From Telluribacter sp035998675 (GTDB lineage: Bacteria > Bacteroidota > Bacteroidia > Cytophagales > Spirosomataceae): 64,000 bases of DNA. The first letter of the stretch is position 1. The number at the start of each line of letters is the position of its first letter. Location: NCBI RefSeq assembly GCF_035998675.1, contig NZ_DASYHI010000020.1:372001-436000 (forward strand), in the 5' to 3' direction. The notes beneath the pieces were generated by a model. It searched no databases and was not told the DNA's origin. It saw only the letters and a list, made by a program, of their open reading frames with translations. Positions 17,657 to 26,859 of the stretch are shown in pieces. Both the position numbers and the translations under genes were made by a program.

Positions 17657-18403
17657 CTGCCGACGAAGGTTGTCGCACAGCACGGCGGTGGCAATTCCCA
17701 CGTTAAGTGACTCCGCTCCGCCAAAGCGGGGAATGGTAACCCGGTGCGTGACGAAAGCTTCCACGGCACCGCCTATGCCCTGGGACTCGTTGCCCATAAC
17801 CAGGTACCCGCCCTGCGCCGGAAACCGGAAATCATACAGGGACTCGCCCCGCAGGAACGCCCCGACCACGGCAGTACCTTCTTTTTGCTGGCGAAAAAAA
17901 GCGGGCAGGTCGGTATAGTAGGTTTGGATGCGGGTAAAGGAGCCCTTGCTGGCGGCCACCACCTTGGGGTTGTAGAGGTCGGTGGTACTCTCGGAGCAAA
18001 TGATCTTGGTGATTCCGTACCAGTCGGCAATCCGGAGGATGGTACCCAGGTTACCCGGGTCGCGCACGTCGTCGAGCAGCAACGCATATTCACCCGGCCC
18101 GGCACATAAAAAGCGGTTTTCTTTCGTTTTAGCTACGGCCAGGCAGGAATCATTGGTCTGAAAAGACCCAACCTTTTCTAATTCAGCGAGGGTTACGGTT
18201 TCCAGCGCTACCGGCCGGGCCGCCAGGGTACTTTGGTGTTGCTGCTGGAAGTCGGAGGTAGCAAAAACCGTTTCAACTTCGTAGTCGGAAGCCAGTAGTT
18301 CAACCACACTTTTGGCACCTTCTACCACAAAGGATTGGTGCTGCTGCCGATACTTCTTAATTTGCAGCGAATTTATATACTTGATCTGATTTTTAGATAG
18401 CAT
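17642..18403 (-). CDS. SpoU/TrmH-family RNA 2'-O-methyltransferase
   Basis: A 253-residue SAM-dependent methyltransferase with a trefoil-knot fold that would methylate ribose 2'-OH in rRNA or tRNA. An N-terminal substrate-binding domain (about 1-95, QQHQSFVVEGAKSV) precedes the catalytic part. The three SpoU motifs are visible: LDDVRDPGNLGTILR (about 109-123), LVMGNESQGI (about 199-208) and IPRFGGAESLNVGIATAV (about 222-239). The gene is divergent from tamL with no spacer: its ATG (18401-18403) shares a base with the TTG start of tamL. It overlaps the convergent transporter gene by 15 bases at its 3' end. The target nucleotide is unknown. Confidence 0.92.
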   Translation of the reverse strand: MLSKNQIKYINSLQIKKYRQQHQSFVVEGAKSVVELLASDYEVETVFATSDFQQQHQSTLAARPVALETVTLAELEKVGSFQTNDSCLAVAKTKENRFLCAGPGEYALLLDDVRDPGNLGTILRIADWYGITKIICSESTTDLYNPKVVAASKGSFTRIQTYYTDLPAFFRQQKEGTAVVGAFLRGESLYDFRFPAQGGYLVMGNESQGIGGAVEAFVTHRVTIPRFGGAESLNVGIATAVLCDNLRRQLHKG

Positions 18404-20859
18404 TGAATAGCAAGCGTTGTGTACTACTGATCTGCTTCATTAGCCTCTTTCTGGCGGGGCTGTCAGGCTGTGCGCCCCAATCCGTTACCGAATCCAGGCG
18501 TTACCTGTTGGGAATTTCTACCATCAAGGGCAATAAGGTAATAAAAGATGACGAACTGGAATCCCTCATTCCCCAACAACCTAACCGCCGTTTTCTGGGC
18601 CTGCCCATATTCCCGTACCTGGCCCTGTACCAGGTGGGTCAGGTGGCCTACGACCGGGAGGAAAAGCAGCGCAAATTAAGCGAGGTTACCCAGGAATACC
18701 AGCAACAGTCCGCCCTGTACGCCGATGATCTGGAAAAACTCAAAAGAATTCAACGAAGATACGGTAAGAAAATAGAGAAAGCCCGTCGCCGGGCCGAAGA
18801 AGGTAATTTTACGATGCGGGTACTGGGCGAAGCGCCCGTGTACTTCAACGAGCCGGACGCGGGTCGCAATGCCGAAAAAATGCGCAACTACCTGTTCAAT
18901 AACGGCTTCTTTTTCTCCACGGTTACCCATACCACCGACACCACCTTTCAGCGGATACGGGTCAACTACCGGGTCAGCGAAAACCGCCCTACCCTGCTGC
19001 GTAACGTAGGCTACCGGGTCAGGGACAACCGGATTGACAGCCTGCTAATCAGTACCAAAACGGGCACGACCCTGCTGCCCCGGCAACGGTACGACGGGGA
19101 CGCCTTCGAAGCCGAACGAGTCCGGATTGAAACCCTGCTTCGGAACAACGGGTACTACGGCTTCTCGCGGCAGTACGTTACTTTTATTGTCAATGACACC
19201 ATTACCGCTCCCGCTACCGACAGCCTGTACAAGCAGGTAGATATTATAGTACGGGTAGAAAATCCCCCCGGGCAAACCGGGCACACGCCTTATGCGGTCG
19301 AAACCGTTACCTTTGAGGTACTTCCTCCGGCCGGTTATCCCGATTCGCTCTTCCGAAAGGATACGGCCAGCTGGAACGGCATCAACTATATCTTTTCCGG
19401 GCGGCGGTTTTCGCCCCGCATCCTGAACAGCAAAATCCGCGTACGTTCGGGGCAGTTGTACAGCCAGGACGCAGAGCGCCTGACCCAGCGCCAGCTGGCC
19501 CTGACCGATCAGTTCCGTTTTGTCAATTACAGCTTTGACTCCACCGGTAATCGTCTGCACGGACATTTCAGAGCCATTCCGCTGGACAAGTACCAGCTTT
19601 CGGCCGACCTGGGCCTGAACGTCATTCAGATTCAGCAAACGCCGGGTCCGTTTGCCAACTTTTCCTATAAGATCAGGAATGTATTCAATGGGCTGGAAAA
19701 TTTCGAAATCAACCTGCGCGGAGGAATAGAAGCCGTAACCGGTTTTAGTGACGCCCGGCTGTACCGCAGCCAGGAATTCAGCCTGAATACATCCCTGCTG
19801 TTTCCACAGCTTCTGGTACCCATTGGCGCCGAACGTTACCAGTTGGGCCGGTTTACACCAAGTACCCAGGTGGGCCTGGGCTATAACTACGTCAATCGTC
19901 CCGAGTACACCCGGACCAGCGTAAAATCAGCCCTGACCTACTCGCTTCAGCCCAGCCTGACCCGCTTCTATAATCTGTCCATCATTGACCTGAACATTAT
20001 CAATACCAGCCGGTTAAATCCCAGCTTTCGCAACCTGCTGGATACGCTGCAGCTGCAGGGCAACAACCTGATCAATAGCTTCCGGAAATCATTTGTGTCG
20101 GATATTAACTTTTCTTACGTCTATAATACCAATACCTTTCTGGGGGTACCCATCAAAGCGCAGTACCTGCGGTTGGCGGTGGAGTCGGGAGGTACTACGC
20201 TGGGGCTGTTTCCCGGCCAGCAAAAGCTGATTCAGGGCCTGTTTGGTGACCTGCAGTTTTTTCAGTACATCCGGCTCAATGCCGACTATCGCCGCTACTG
20301 GCCCATCAACAGCCGGGCTTCTTTTGTGGCCCGTATTAACACCGGCAGCGTTCACAGCTACGGGGTAAGCTCGGTACCTCCCTACGAGAAGTACTTCTTT
20401 GCCGGTGGCTCCAACAGTATCCGGGCCTGGCTGCCCCGCCGTCTTGGTCCGGGTTCGGCCCGGCCGCGTATTACTTCCAGCAATCTTTCGGTAGAAGCAC
20501 CGGGTGAATTTTTACTGGAAGGAAACCTGGAATACCGGGGTTTTCTGGCCGAATTTTTCGGCAATCTCAACTACGCCCTCTTTCTTGACGCGGGCAATGT
20601 CTGGAACCTGCCCCGGGCTTCCTCCGACTCGCCCGGCGACCTGGACTGGACCTCTTTTACCAGTGAGATAGCCGTAGGTACGGGTTTCGGAATCCGCTAC
20701 GATTTTTCCTACTTCGTACTCCGGTTTGATTTTGGCGTGAAAGTCTACGACCCTTATCTGAAAGACTTTGTGCTGGACGATTTGAACCGCCGACGGCTTT
20801 TTGATACGCGTCAGCCCAATTTCCTGAACCTTAACCTGGGGGTCGGCTATCCGTTCTGA
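18403..20859 (+). CDS. tamL: TamL, Omp85-family assembly lipoprotein
   Basis: An 818-residue outer-membrane beta-barrel assembly factor. In Bacteroidota the TamA counterpart is a lipoprotein, TamL, and this matches: the signal peptide ends in LSGC, giving lipidated Cys23. An extended N-terminal region with POTRA-like segments (about 30-400) carries a charged helix near residues 80-130. A C-terminal Omp85 barrel follows (about 410-818), with FFAGGSNSIRAWLPRRLGPG and a terminal aromatic strand (NLNLGVGYPF). The only in-frame start compatible with the signal peptide is TTG at 18403, because an in-frame TAG lies nine bases upstream. TamL normally works with the large inner-membrane-anchored TamB, which is not adjacent here. 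Confidence 0.9.
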   Translation: MNSKRCVLLICFISLFLAGLSGCAPQSVTESRRYLLGISTIKGNKVIKDDELESLIPQQPNRRFLGLPIFPYLALYQVGQVAYDREEKQRKLSEVTQEYQQQSALYADDLEKLKRIQRRYGKKIEKARRRAEEGNFTMRVLGEAPVYFNEPDAGRNAEKMRNYLFNNGFFFSTVTHTTDTTFQRIRVNYRVSENRPTLLRNVGYRVRDNRIDSLLISTKTGTTLLPRQRYDGDAFEAERVRIETLLRNNGYYGFSRQYVTFIVNDTITAPATDSLYKQVDIIVRVENPPGQTGHTPYAVETVTFEVLPPAGYPDSLFRKDTASWNGINYIFSGRRFSPRILNSKIRVRSGQLYSQDAERLTQRQLALTDQFRFVNYSFDSTGNRLHGHFRAIPLDKYQLSADLGLNVIQIQQTPGPFANFSYKIRNVFNGLENFEINLRGGIEAVTGFSDARLYRSQEFSLNTSLLFPQLLVPIGAERYQLGRFTPSTQVGLGYNYVNRPEYTRTSVKSALTYSLQPSLTRFYNLSIIDLNIINTSRLNPSFRNLLDTLQLQGNNLINSFRKSFVSDINFSYVYNTNTFLGVPIKAQYLRLAVESGGTTLGLFPGQQKLIQGLFGDLQFFQYIRLNADYRRYWPINSRASFVARINTGSVHSYGVSSVPPYEKYFFAGGSNSIRAWLPRRLGPGSARPRITSSNLSVEAPGEFLLEGNLEYRGFLAEFFGNLNYALFLDAGNVWNLPRASSDSPGDLDWTSFTSEIAVGTGFGIRYDFSYFVLRFDFGVKVYDPYLKDFVLDDLNRRRLFDTRQPNFLNLNLGVGYPF

Positions 20860-20900
20860 CCCGTTTTTTTCTATAAATTTTATCCCTCACCTACTGCCAC

Positions 20901-20935
20901 TTTGTCAGTACAATCGCAATTTATTTGTACATTTG
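20901..20935 (+). promoter_or_regulatory. Promoter before miaB (-33 TTTG, -7 TACATTTG)
   Basis: TTTG at 20901-20904, then a 23-base spacer, then an exact TAnnTTTG element at 20928-20935. This is the best complete Bacteroidota-type promoter in the window. The leader to the miaB ATG would be about 110 bases. Confidence 0.65.
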
Positions 20936-21052
20936 CCCCTTCATTAGAGAAGCCCGGTACCTGTCCGCCGGAAAGCCCGGCTCCTCAACCACCCAACTGA
21001 TTACTGATTGTCTACCAGAAAAAAAGAGCGGTTTCCGGCCGTACGTTAAAAT

Positions 21053-22504
21053 ATGGAACACCGAATCACCGAAACATTAAAGATACTTACAGAAGCTGAT
21101 AAGGAGGCCTGTGAAGTAGTAAAGGTTACCGAAAAAGAAACCGCTGCTCCGGCCACCAAAAGACTTTTAATTGAAAGCTACGGTTGCCAGATGAATTTCT
21201 CCGATAGCGAAATCGTGGCTTCCGTCATGCGGGAAGCCGGCTTTGCTACGACCAACTCCGAGCAGGAAGCAGACTTGATTTTCCTAAATACCTGCGCCAT
21301 CCGCGACAACGCCGAACAAAAGGTACGCAACCGGCTGCAGCAGCTAAATTTCCTTAAGAAGAAAAAACCCGGTATGCTTATCGGGGTACTGGGCTGTATG
21401 GCCGAGCGCCTGAAGGCCAAGTTTCTGGAAGAGGAAAAAATGGTTGACATCGTAACCGGACCGGACGCCTACCGTGACCTGCCGCGCCTGGTTGAAGAAG
21501 CCGAAACGGGTCAGAAAGGGGTAAACGTGTTTCTGTCGCGCGAGGAAACCTACGCCGACATTTCCCCTATCCGCCTGAATTCCAATGGCGTTACTGCCTT
21601 CATTTCAATTATGCGGGGCTGTGACAACATGTGCAGCTTTTGTGTGGTACCTTATACCCGGGGCCGCGAGCGCAGCCGCGATGCCCACTCCATTGTGCAG
21701 GAAGCCCGCGACCTTTACCGCGACGGCTACCGCGAAGTAACCCTGCTGGGCCAGAACGTGGACAGCTACAAGTGGAGCAGCTCCGACGGTACCGAGCAGG
21801 TCAACTTTGCTCAACTTCTGGAACAGGTAGCACTGGTTAGCCCCAACCTGCGGGTCCGGTTTAGTACTTCGCACCCTAAGGATATTACAGATGAAGTACT
21901 GTACACCATAAAGAAGTACGACAACATCTGCAATTATATTCACCTGCCCGCCCAAAGCGGCAACAGCCGCATACTGGCGCTCATGAACCGTACCTACGAC
22001 CGCGACTGGTACCTTCAGAAAATTGACCGGATCCGGGCTATTCTGGGCGACGACTGCGGTATCTCGCACGATATGATTGCCGGCTTCTGCACCGAAACCG
22101 AGGACGAACACCAGGATACGCTGTCACTGATGGAGTATGCCCGCTACGACTACGGGTACACCTTTGCCTACTCGGAAAGACCGGGTACCCCGGCCGCCAA
22201 AAAACTTACGGATGATATTCCGGAGGACATCAAGAAGCGCCGCCTGAACGAAATTATTGCCTTACAACAAAAACTATCCCTGGAACGGAACCAACGCGCC
22301 GTTGGGCGGGTACATAAGGTACTTGTAGAAGGTACTTCTAAACGTTCTGATGAGCACCTGCAGGGGCGGAATGACCAGAATAAAGTAGTGGTTTTCCCGA
22401 AAGAAAATTTTAAAAAAGGAGATTACGCCCAGGTACTGGTAACCGAATGTACCACCGCCACCCTGATTGGGCACGCGGTTGAGCTGGCTTCCATTACGGC
22501 CTGA
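21053..22504 (+). CDS. miaB: tRNA-2-methylthio-N6-dimethylallyladenosine synthase
   Basis: MiaB is a radical-SAM enzyme that adds the methylthio group to isopentenyl-adenosine 37 of tRNAs. The protein has 483 residues. The N-terminal UPF0004 domain carries the auxiliary cluster cysteines Cys45, Cys81 and Cys115. The radical-SAM cluster is Cys190, Cys194 and Cys197 in RGCDNMCSFCVVPYTRGRE. A C-terminal TRAM domain (about 415-480) includes VEGTSKRS and the ATLIGHAV end. It carries a typical N-terminal extension of about 35 residues before LLIESYGCQMN. It is the first gene of a run with the sigma-54 activator, lptE, a TPR-type gene and secG, an order common in this phylum. Confidence 0.96.
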   Translation: MEHRITETLKILTEADKEACEVVKVTEKETAAPATKRLLIESYGCQMNFSDSEIVASVMREAGFATTNSEQEADLIFLNTCAIRDNAEQKVRNRLQQLNFLKKKKPGMLIGVLGCMAERLKAKFLEEEKMVDIVTGPDAYRDLPRLVEEAETGQKGVNVFLSREETYADISPIRLNSNGVTAFISIMRGCDNMCSFCVVPYTRGRERSRDAHSIVQEARDLYRDGYREVTLLGQNVDSYKWSSSDGTEQVNFAQLLEQVALVSPNLRVRFSTSHPKDITDEVLYTIKKYDNICNYIHLPAQSGNSRILALMNRTYDRDWYLQKIDRIRAILGDDCGISHDMIAGFCTETEDEHQDTLSLMEYARYDYGYTFAYSERPGTPAAKKLTDDIPEDIKKRRLNEIIALQQKLSLERNQRAVGRVHKVLVEGTSKRSDEHLQGRNDQNKVVVFPKENFKKGDYAQVLVTECTTATLIGHAVELASITA

Positions 22505-22606
22505 CAACCGGAGGAAGCGGTACAAGACCCGCGTTCAGTACCTGACACGGCTGCGGGGGAAGAAGAGCAGAATAGTTCTCCGGAATTATTCTTTACGAAT
22601 GACTAC

Positions 22607-23902
22607 ATGGATACAAACGAAATACAAGCGATAAAGAACCGCTTCGGCATTATTGGTAATTCTCCCGGACTCAACTATGCCATCAACGTCGCCATGCAAG
22701 TGGCTGCTACCGACCTAACCGTTCTTATTACGGGTGAAAGCGGCAGCGGAAAGGAGTCTTTTTCCAAGATTATCCATAGCCTGAGCTCGCGTAAACACGG
22801 CCCGTTCATTGCCATCAACTGCGGTGCCATACCCGAAGGTACCATTGACTCCGAGCTGTTCGGTCACGAAAAAGGTGCCTTTACCGGCGCTCTGGACGCT
22901 CGTAAAGGGTACTTCGAAACCACCAACGGAGGTACTATATTCCTGGACGAAATTGGTGAAATGCCCTTAGGTACCCAGGCCCGTCTGCTGCGGGTACTCG
23001 AAAACGGGGAATACATCCGGGTTGGCTCTTCGAAGGTAATGAAAACGGACGTACGGGTGGTGGCGGCCACGAATGTGAACCTGCGGGATGCCGTGAATAC
23101 CGGGAAGTTCCGGGAGGACCTGTACTACCGCCTCAATACGGTGCCTATTCTGGTGCCGCCGCTCCGGGAGCGCGGCGAGGATGTGCTGATGCTCTTCCGC
23201 AAGTTTACCAACGACTTTGCCGAACGCTACCGGACCAAACCCGTCCGGCTGACGCAGGAAGCGCGCGAAATGTTGATTGCGTACGAATTTCCGGGCAATA
23301 TCCGGCAGTTGAAAAACATAGCCGAGCAGATTACCATCCTGGAAACCAATAACGATACCCAAATTACCGCCGAAACCCTGCACCGTTACCTCCACCCGGT
23401 GCAGGCGGCCACCCGCCGGGCGCTGGTACCCCTGGGGGGCGGCGATGAGGCAGGTACTTCTTTTTCGGAGCGTGAACTCCTCTACAAGGTATTGTTTGAT
23501 ATGCGCCGGGATGTAAATGAACTCAAAAAGCTGGTCCGGGAAGTCCTGCAGAATGAGCAGTTCGGAGGGGATATTCTCAATGACCATAAGGAACTGTTCA
23601 GTACCCTGAACGCCCCCGAAAGCAAGGCCAATACCCCCCCCGTCGAAACACCCCGCCTGTTGCCTTCGCCCAGCCACCGGACCATTGACCTTAACCGCTA
23701 CTCGGAGTCCCGAAGTGATATTGAGGATGTGACCCACGTTACCGAGGAGGACGAGTCGCTTTCGCTGGAAGAAAAAGAGAAAGAAATGATAATTAAGGCT
23801 TTACGCAAAAACAACAACAAGCGGAAGTACGCCGCCCAGGCCCTGGGTATTTCGGAAAGAACGCTCTACCGAAAAATCAAGCAGTACAATATTGAAGAGT
23901 AG
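22607..23902 (+). CDS. Sigma-54-dependent transcriptional activator without a receiver domain
   Basis: A 431-residue enhancer-binding protein that would open sigma-54 promoters by ATP hydrolysis. The AAA+ domain starts almost at the N-terminus: Walker A GESGSGKE (about 43-50), the sigma-54 contact loop GAFTGA (90-95), Walker B IFLDEIGE (111-118) and the arginine-finger region. A poorly conserved linker (about 290-380) precedes a Fis-type helix-turn-helix (KYAAQALGISERTLYRKIKQY, from residue 407). There is no receiver, GAF or PAS domain, so activity must be set by level, by partner proteins or by the linker. It is located between miaB and lptE, as in many Bacteroidota. Confidence 0.92.
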   Translation: MDTNEIQAIKNRFGIIGNSPGLNYAINVAMQVAATDLTVLITGESGSGKESFSKIIHSLSSRKHGPFIAINCGAIPEGTIDSELFGHEKGAFTGALDARKGYFETTNGGTIFLDEIGEMPLGTQARLLRVLENGEYIRVGSSKVMKTDVRVVAATNVNLRDAVNTGKFREDLYYRLNTVPILVPPLRERGEDVLMLFRKFTNDFAERYRTKPVRLTQEAREMLIAYEFPGNIRQLKNIAEQITILETNNDTQITAETLHRYLHPVQAATRRALVPLGGGDEAGTSFSERELLYKVLFDMRRDVNELKKLVREVLQNEQFGGDILNDHKELFSTLNAPESKANTPPVETPRLLPSPSHRTIDLNRYSESRSDIEDVTHVTEEDESLSLEEKEKEMIIKALRKNNNKRKYAAQALGISERTLYRKIKQYNIEE

Positions 23903-23949
23903 AATCCAGTTGAATACCACGTATACCAAAGTAAGTACACCCTCTCTTT

Positions 23950-24492
23950 ATGACGAAAACAACCGGGACCGCTCTCTTTCGCTCCTACCGTAGCCTGGGC
24001 CTTGTGTTAATGAGTTGCCTGGCCCTCGGGTTATTGAGCAGTTGCGGCATATACTCCTTTACGGGTACCAACCTTTCGCCCGATATTAAAACCTTTACGG
24101 TGAATAACTTTACTATGGGTACGGCCGGGGGGCCTTCCAACCTGCCGTTGCTCGTGAACGAAAAAATTAAGGAATATTTTCAGCGCAATACCAACCTTAC
24201 GGTGGTGCCTTCGGGTGGTGACCTCCTGCTGGAAGGTACCATTACGGGCTATGACGTGGTACCCGTAGCCCCCACCGCCAACGACCGGGCGGGTTTTAAC
24301 CGGTTGAATGTAACAGTGCAGGTGCGCTTTGTAAACAATAAGGACGAAACCAAGAATTTTGACCAGGCTTTTACATTTTATGCTGATTTCCCGCAGGATC
24401 AAACCCTGAACCAGAACGAAGCCCGCCTCCTGCCACCCATACTTGATCAGATAGTTCAGAATATTTTCAATAAATCCGCGGCCGACTGGTAA
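23950..24492 (+). CDS. lptE: LptE-family lipopolysaccharide assembly lipoprotein
   Basis: A 180-residue lipoprotein: the signal peptide ends in LLSSC, giving Cys32, followed by GIYSFTGTNLSPDIKTFTV, typical of the Bacteroidota LptE family. LptE plugs the LptD barrel that inserts lipopolysaccharide into the outer leaflet of the outer membrane. A later segment LLLEGTITGYDVVPVAP and the C-terminal PPILDQIVQNIFNKSAADW fit the family. It starts 47 bases after the activator gene and 60 bases before the next gene, so it is probably in one operon. LptD is not in the window. Confidence 0.85.
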   Translation: MTKTTGTALFRSYRSLGLVLMSCLALGLLSSCGIYSFTGTNLSPDIKTFTVNNFTMGTAGGPSNLPLLVNEKIKEYFQRNTNLTVVPSGGDLLLEGTITGYDVVPVAPTANDRAGFNRLNVTVQVRFVNNKDETKNFDQAFTFYADFPQDQTLNQNEARLLPPILDQIVQNIFNKSAADW

Positions 24493-24552
24493 ATTGCACG
24501 GCTTTGTTGTAATTTCATTGCATACTTTCTGACACACCAGCCTCCTTTGGGT

Positions 24553-25389
24553 ATGAGTACTATTGATAGAGAAACTTTTTCTTACTGGGTTACGCGTCCT
24601 CAGGATGTAAGTCAGGCTGATTTGACCCGGCTGGAGACAGCCGCCCGGGACTTTCCGTATTGTCAGATCACCTACGCCCTTATGGCCAGGGCCGCTTCCC
24701 AGAAGTCTCCCTACGCTCTGTCGGAGGTGGTATCCCGCGCTGCGGTATACGCGCTGAACCGGAGCGCTTTGCGGCGGATGGTGGAAAACGAATTTGAGTG
24801 GTCCGAGTCCCTGCTGGGTCGCTTTTCGGACCTCCCCTACGGCCGCAGCGAGTCGCGCGATAAGGCTACTCCCTACGGACTGGAGAAGCCCATCTCGCTC
24901 ATTCGTTTTGAGGACCGCTTCAACCCGACCACTGAGCTAGCTGCCGAAAAAGACCCGCGTGAAGCCGCATTCCTGGAACCACTTCCGGTAGATGATACCG
25001 TAGCCTCCGAGAAAGTAATTGAAGAGGAACTGACCTACAAACGGTTGAAGGTGACTCCGATTCCGCCCATTGAACTACTTCCCTCCGCCGAGCCCCGCGA
25101 TAACAGTCGTAGGCAGCAGCAGGAACTAATCGAGAAGTTTATTCAGAATGATCCCCGCATTGGACCTATTCGCCTTAACCTGGAAGATAAAAGTGACCCC
25201 GAAGACCTGACAGCCCGTTCGCAGGCCACTACCCTAGACGGTTTGGCTACCGAATCGCTGGCTAAAATCCTGGTCAGGCAGGGCAAAAATGAGAAGGCCA
25301 TTGAGGTCTACCGAAAACTTGTTTTGAAAAACCCGGAAAAAAAGGATTACTTTGCGGAAAAAATTAAGGAGCTGATGACCAAGAAGTAA
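24553..25389 (+). CDS. Hypothetical protein with C-terminal TPR-like motif
   Basis: A 278-residue protein with no signal peptide. Start taken at the ATG at 24553 rather than the TTG two codons before. The N-terminal 90 residues are helical (ETFSYWVTRPQDVSQADLTRLETAARDFPYCQITYALMARAA). A charged, low-complexity linker follows, then a C-terminal helix pair with a TPR-like pattern (SLAKILVRQGKNEKAIEVYRKLVLKNPEKKDYFAEKIKEL). Homologues occur at this position between lptE and secG in many Bacteroidota, but I know of no assigned function. A scaffolding role is a guess. Confidence 0.75.
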   Translation: MSTIDRETFSYWVTRPQDVSQADLTRLETAARDFPYCQITYALMARAASQKSPYALSEVVSRAAVYALNRSALRRMVENEFEWSESLLGRFSDLPYGRSESRDKATPYGLEKPISLIRFEDRFNPTTELAAEKDPREAAFLEPLPVDDTVASEKVIEEELTYKRLKVTPIPPIELLPSAEPRDNSRRQQQELIEKFIQNDPRIGPIRLNLEDKSDPEDLTARSQATTLDGLATESLAKILVRQGKNEKAIEVYRKLVLKNPEKKDYFAEKIKELMTKK

Positions 25390-25483
25390 GGTAGAAGCCT
25401 TGTCTTTATCTGCTTCTTTGAATAAGAAACCCTTTTGAAATAAACCATACTTTTTACTCACCCTTTTATTTTAACGTAAACGC

Positions 25484-25852
25484 ATGTATCTGGCTCTTGT
25501 TATTTTGGTTGCGATTATCGCCGTGTTGTTGATTCTCGTGGTATTGATACAAAACTCAAAAGGAGGTGGTCTTTCCAGCGAATTTGGCGGAATGGGCTCA
25601 ACCCAAATGTTCGGTGTAAAGAAAACGACTGACCTGCTCGAGCAAATCACCTGGGGTTTGGCCGGCGCTATTATACTTTTCTCCCTGGTTTCTTACATTA
25701 TGGTTGGTGACGGCTCCCAGGCGGCCGATGGCATCAACAGTATCAACATTGACCGGGCTCAGAACACGACTCTACCCGGTGGTAGCGTGGCTCCGGTACC
25801 CAATGCCACTACTGCTCCGGCGGCTCCGGCTCCTGCCGATACGGCCAACTAA
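25484..25852 (+). CDS. secG: Preprotein translocase subunit SecG
   Basis: SecG is the small accessory subunit of the SecYEG translocon in the inner membrane. The protein has 122 residues with two transmembrane helices (about 3-22 and 55-74) joined by a glycine-rich loop, NSKGGGLSSEFGGMGSTQMFG, the family signature. A 40-residue alanine/proline-rich tail is longer than in E. coli but common in this phylum. It is the last gene of the miaB-to-secG run and is followed by a strong terminator. Confidence 0.93.
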   Translation: MYLALVILVAIIAVLLILVVLIQNSKGGGLSSEFGGMGSTQMFGVKKTTDLLEQITWGLAGAIILFSLVSYIMVGDGSQAADGINSINIDRAQNTTLPGGSVAPVPNATTAPAAPAPADTAN

Positions 25853-25876
25853 GAAATTGTGGTACTATTCTAAAGT

Positions 25877-25908
25877 CGAAAGGCCAACCTGCACAGGTTG
25901 GCCTTTCG
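25877..25908. terminator. Terminator between secG and the convergent gene
   Basis: A perfect 14 bp stem (CGAAAGGCCAACCT and its complement) with a 4-base loop. It can serve both secG and the convergent gene at 25925. Confidence 0.9.
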
Positions 25909-25924
25909 CTGTTTTCGGGCTTAA

Positions 25925-26632
25925 TCAGGCTACGTTCAGGTACCGCACCATCAGCTGCTTGGCCACCGGCAGCAGGGTTTCGTGCAGCGGATAATCGTAG
26001 CGGGTTTCAACCATGTAGGTAGCCGGATTGGGCAGGGAGCGGTACTTGCGGGCCAGCTCCACTTTCAGGTTTTCGAAAGTGGTCCCCAGGCCTTTGGTAA
26101 TGGAGTCAACCCAGACGGTGTGAATGTACCGCTGTTTGCCCGAATCATAAAGTGCCAGCTGGTAGCGGAATATGGCCGTTTCGTGTTGGGAAGTCCGGTG
26201 AATAAACAAGTACCCTTCCTCGGTACGCAACGGTATAATACCCACGGGGGCAAAGGTCAGTTCGGCCTCCACCTCCTGAAAGCGTTCCTGCCCCTCCGAC
26301 AGGGTACTTGAAAATCGGGGTATGGCAAATTCCAGAATACTGTTCAGTTCCGACAAACAGGCATCGTCGTTATAGACCTCCTCGTACTGAAGCCGGAGTT
26401 TTTTCAGGTCCAGCCCCGTCAGATTTTTGGGAAAGGCCGAGCGTATCGTCTTTTTTTTCTCGTTAAAGTAAAGGCTGCTCTCGTAGTGGCTCCTCAGCTC
26501 GGGCAGGTGCGGAAACAGCCGGTGGGCCGTAAACTGACTTTGTACGTGCTGAAGGTATGCCAGTAAGACATATTTTTTATACTCAAAATCCAGATTCCCT
26601 TCGGTCAACCAATCTCTCTGTAGCTTTGTCAT
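25925..26632 (-). CDS. Conserved hypothetical protein, divergent from groES
   Basis: A soluble protein of 235 residues with no signal peptide, no membrane segment and no motif I can assign. I place the start at the ATG at 26632 (MTKLQRDWLTEGNLDFEYKKYVLLAYLQHV). An in-frame upstream ATG at 26749 would add 39 residues encoded in what looks like intergenic AT-rich DNA. The protein is rich in aromatic and charged residues, with a probable mixed alpha/beta fold and a C-terminal ETRYDYPLHETLLPVAKQL. It shares the divergent control region with groES. Confidence 0.7.
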   Translation of the reverse strand: MTKLQRDWLTEGNLDFEYKKYVLLAYLQHVQSQFTAHRLFPHLPELRSHYESSLYFNEKKKTIRSAFPKNLTGLDLKKLRLQYEEVYNDDACLSELNSILEFAIPRFSSTLSEGQERFQEVEAELTFAPVGIIPLRTEEGYLFIHRTSQHETAIFRYQLALYDSGKQRYIHTVWVDSITKGLGTTFENLKVELARKYRSLPNPATYMVETRYDYPLHETLLPVAKQLMVRYLNVA

Positions 26633-26790
26633 AGTCTTTACGGATGGGTTTGTGAACAAAATATAAGGATATTTCCTTAAACACCAAACGATATTTTCCG
26701 ATTGTACATTATATCCTCCTTTAGTTCCCGGAAAAAAGAATTTAACCAAAATTGTCAGTCTAATTCTGAAAAAATGACAGAAAAACCCGC

Positions 26791-26805
26791 TGGCACAACT
26801 TATGT
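26791..26805 (+). promoter_or_regulatory. Sigma-54-like promoter candidate before groES
   Basis: TGGCACAACTTATGT has the -24 GG and a near -12 element (GT instead of GC) at the correct ten-base spacing, 55 bases before the groES ATG. No CIRCE-type repeat is present. The element is flanked by an 8-base inverted repeat, TTGTCAGT (26752-26759) and ACTGACAA (26831-26838). Suggestive only. Confidence 0.35.
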
Positions 26806-26859
26806 AGTAGCTAAGGATGTCAAAAACTTAACTGACAACCATAAAAACGTTTTATACCT

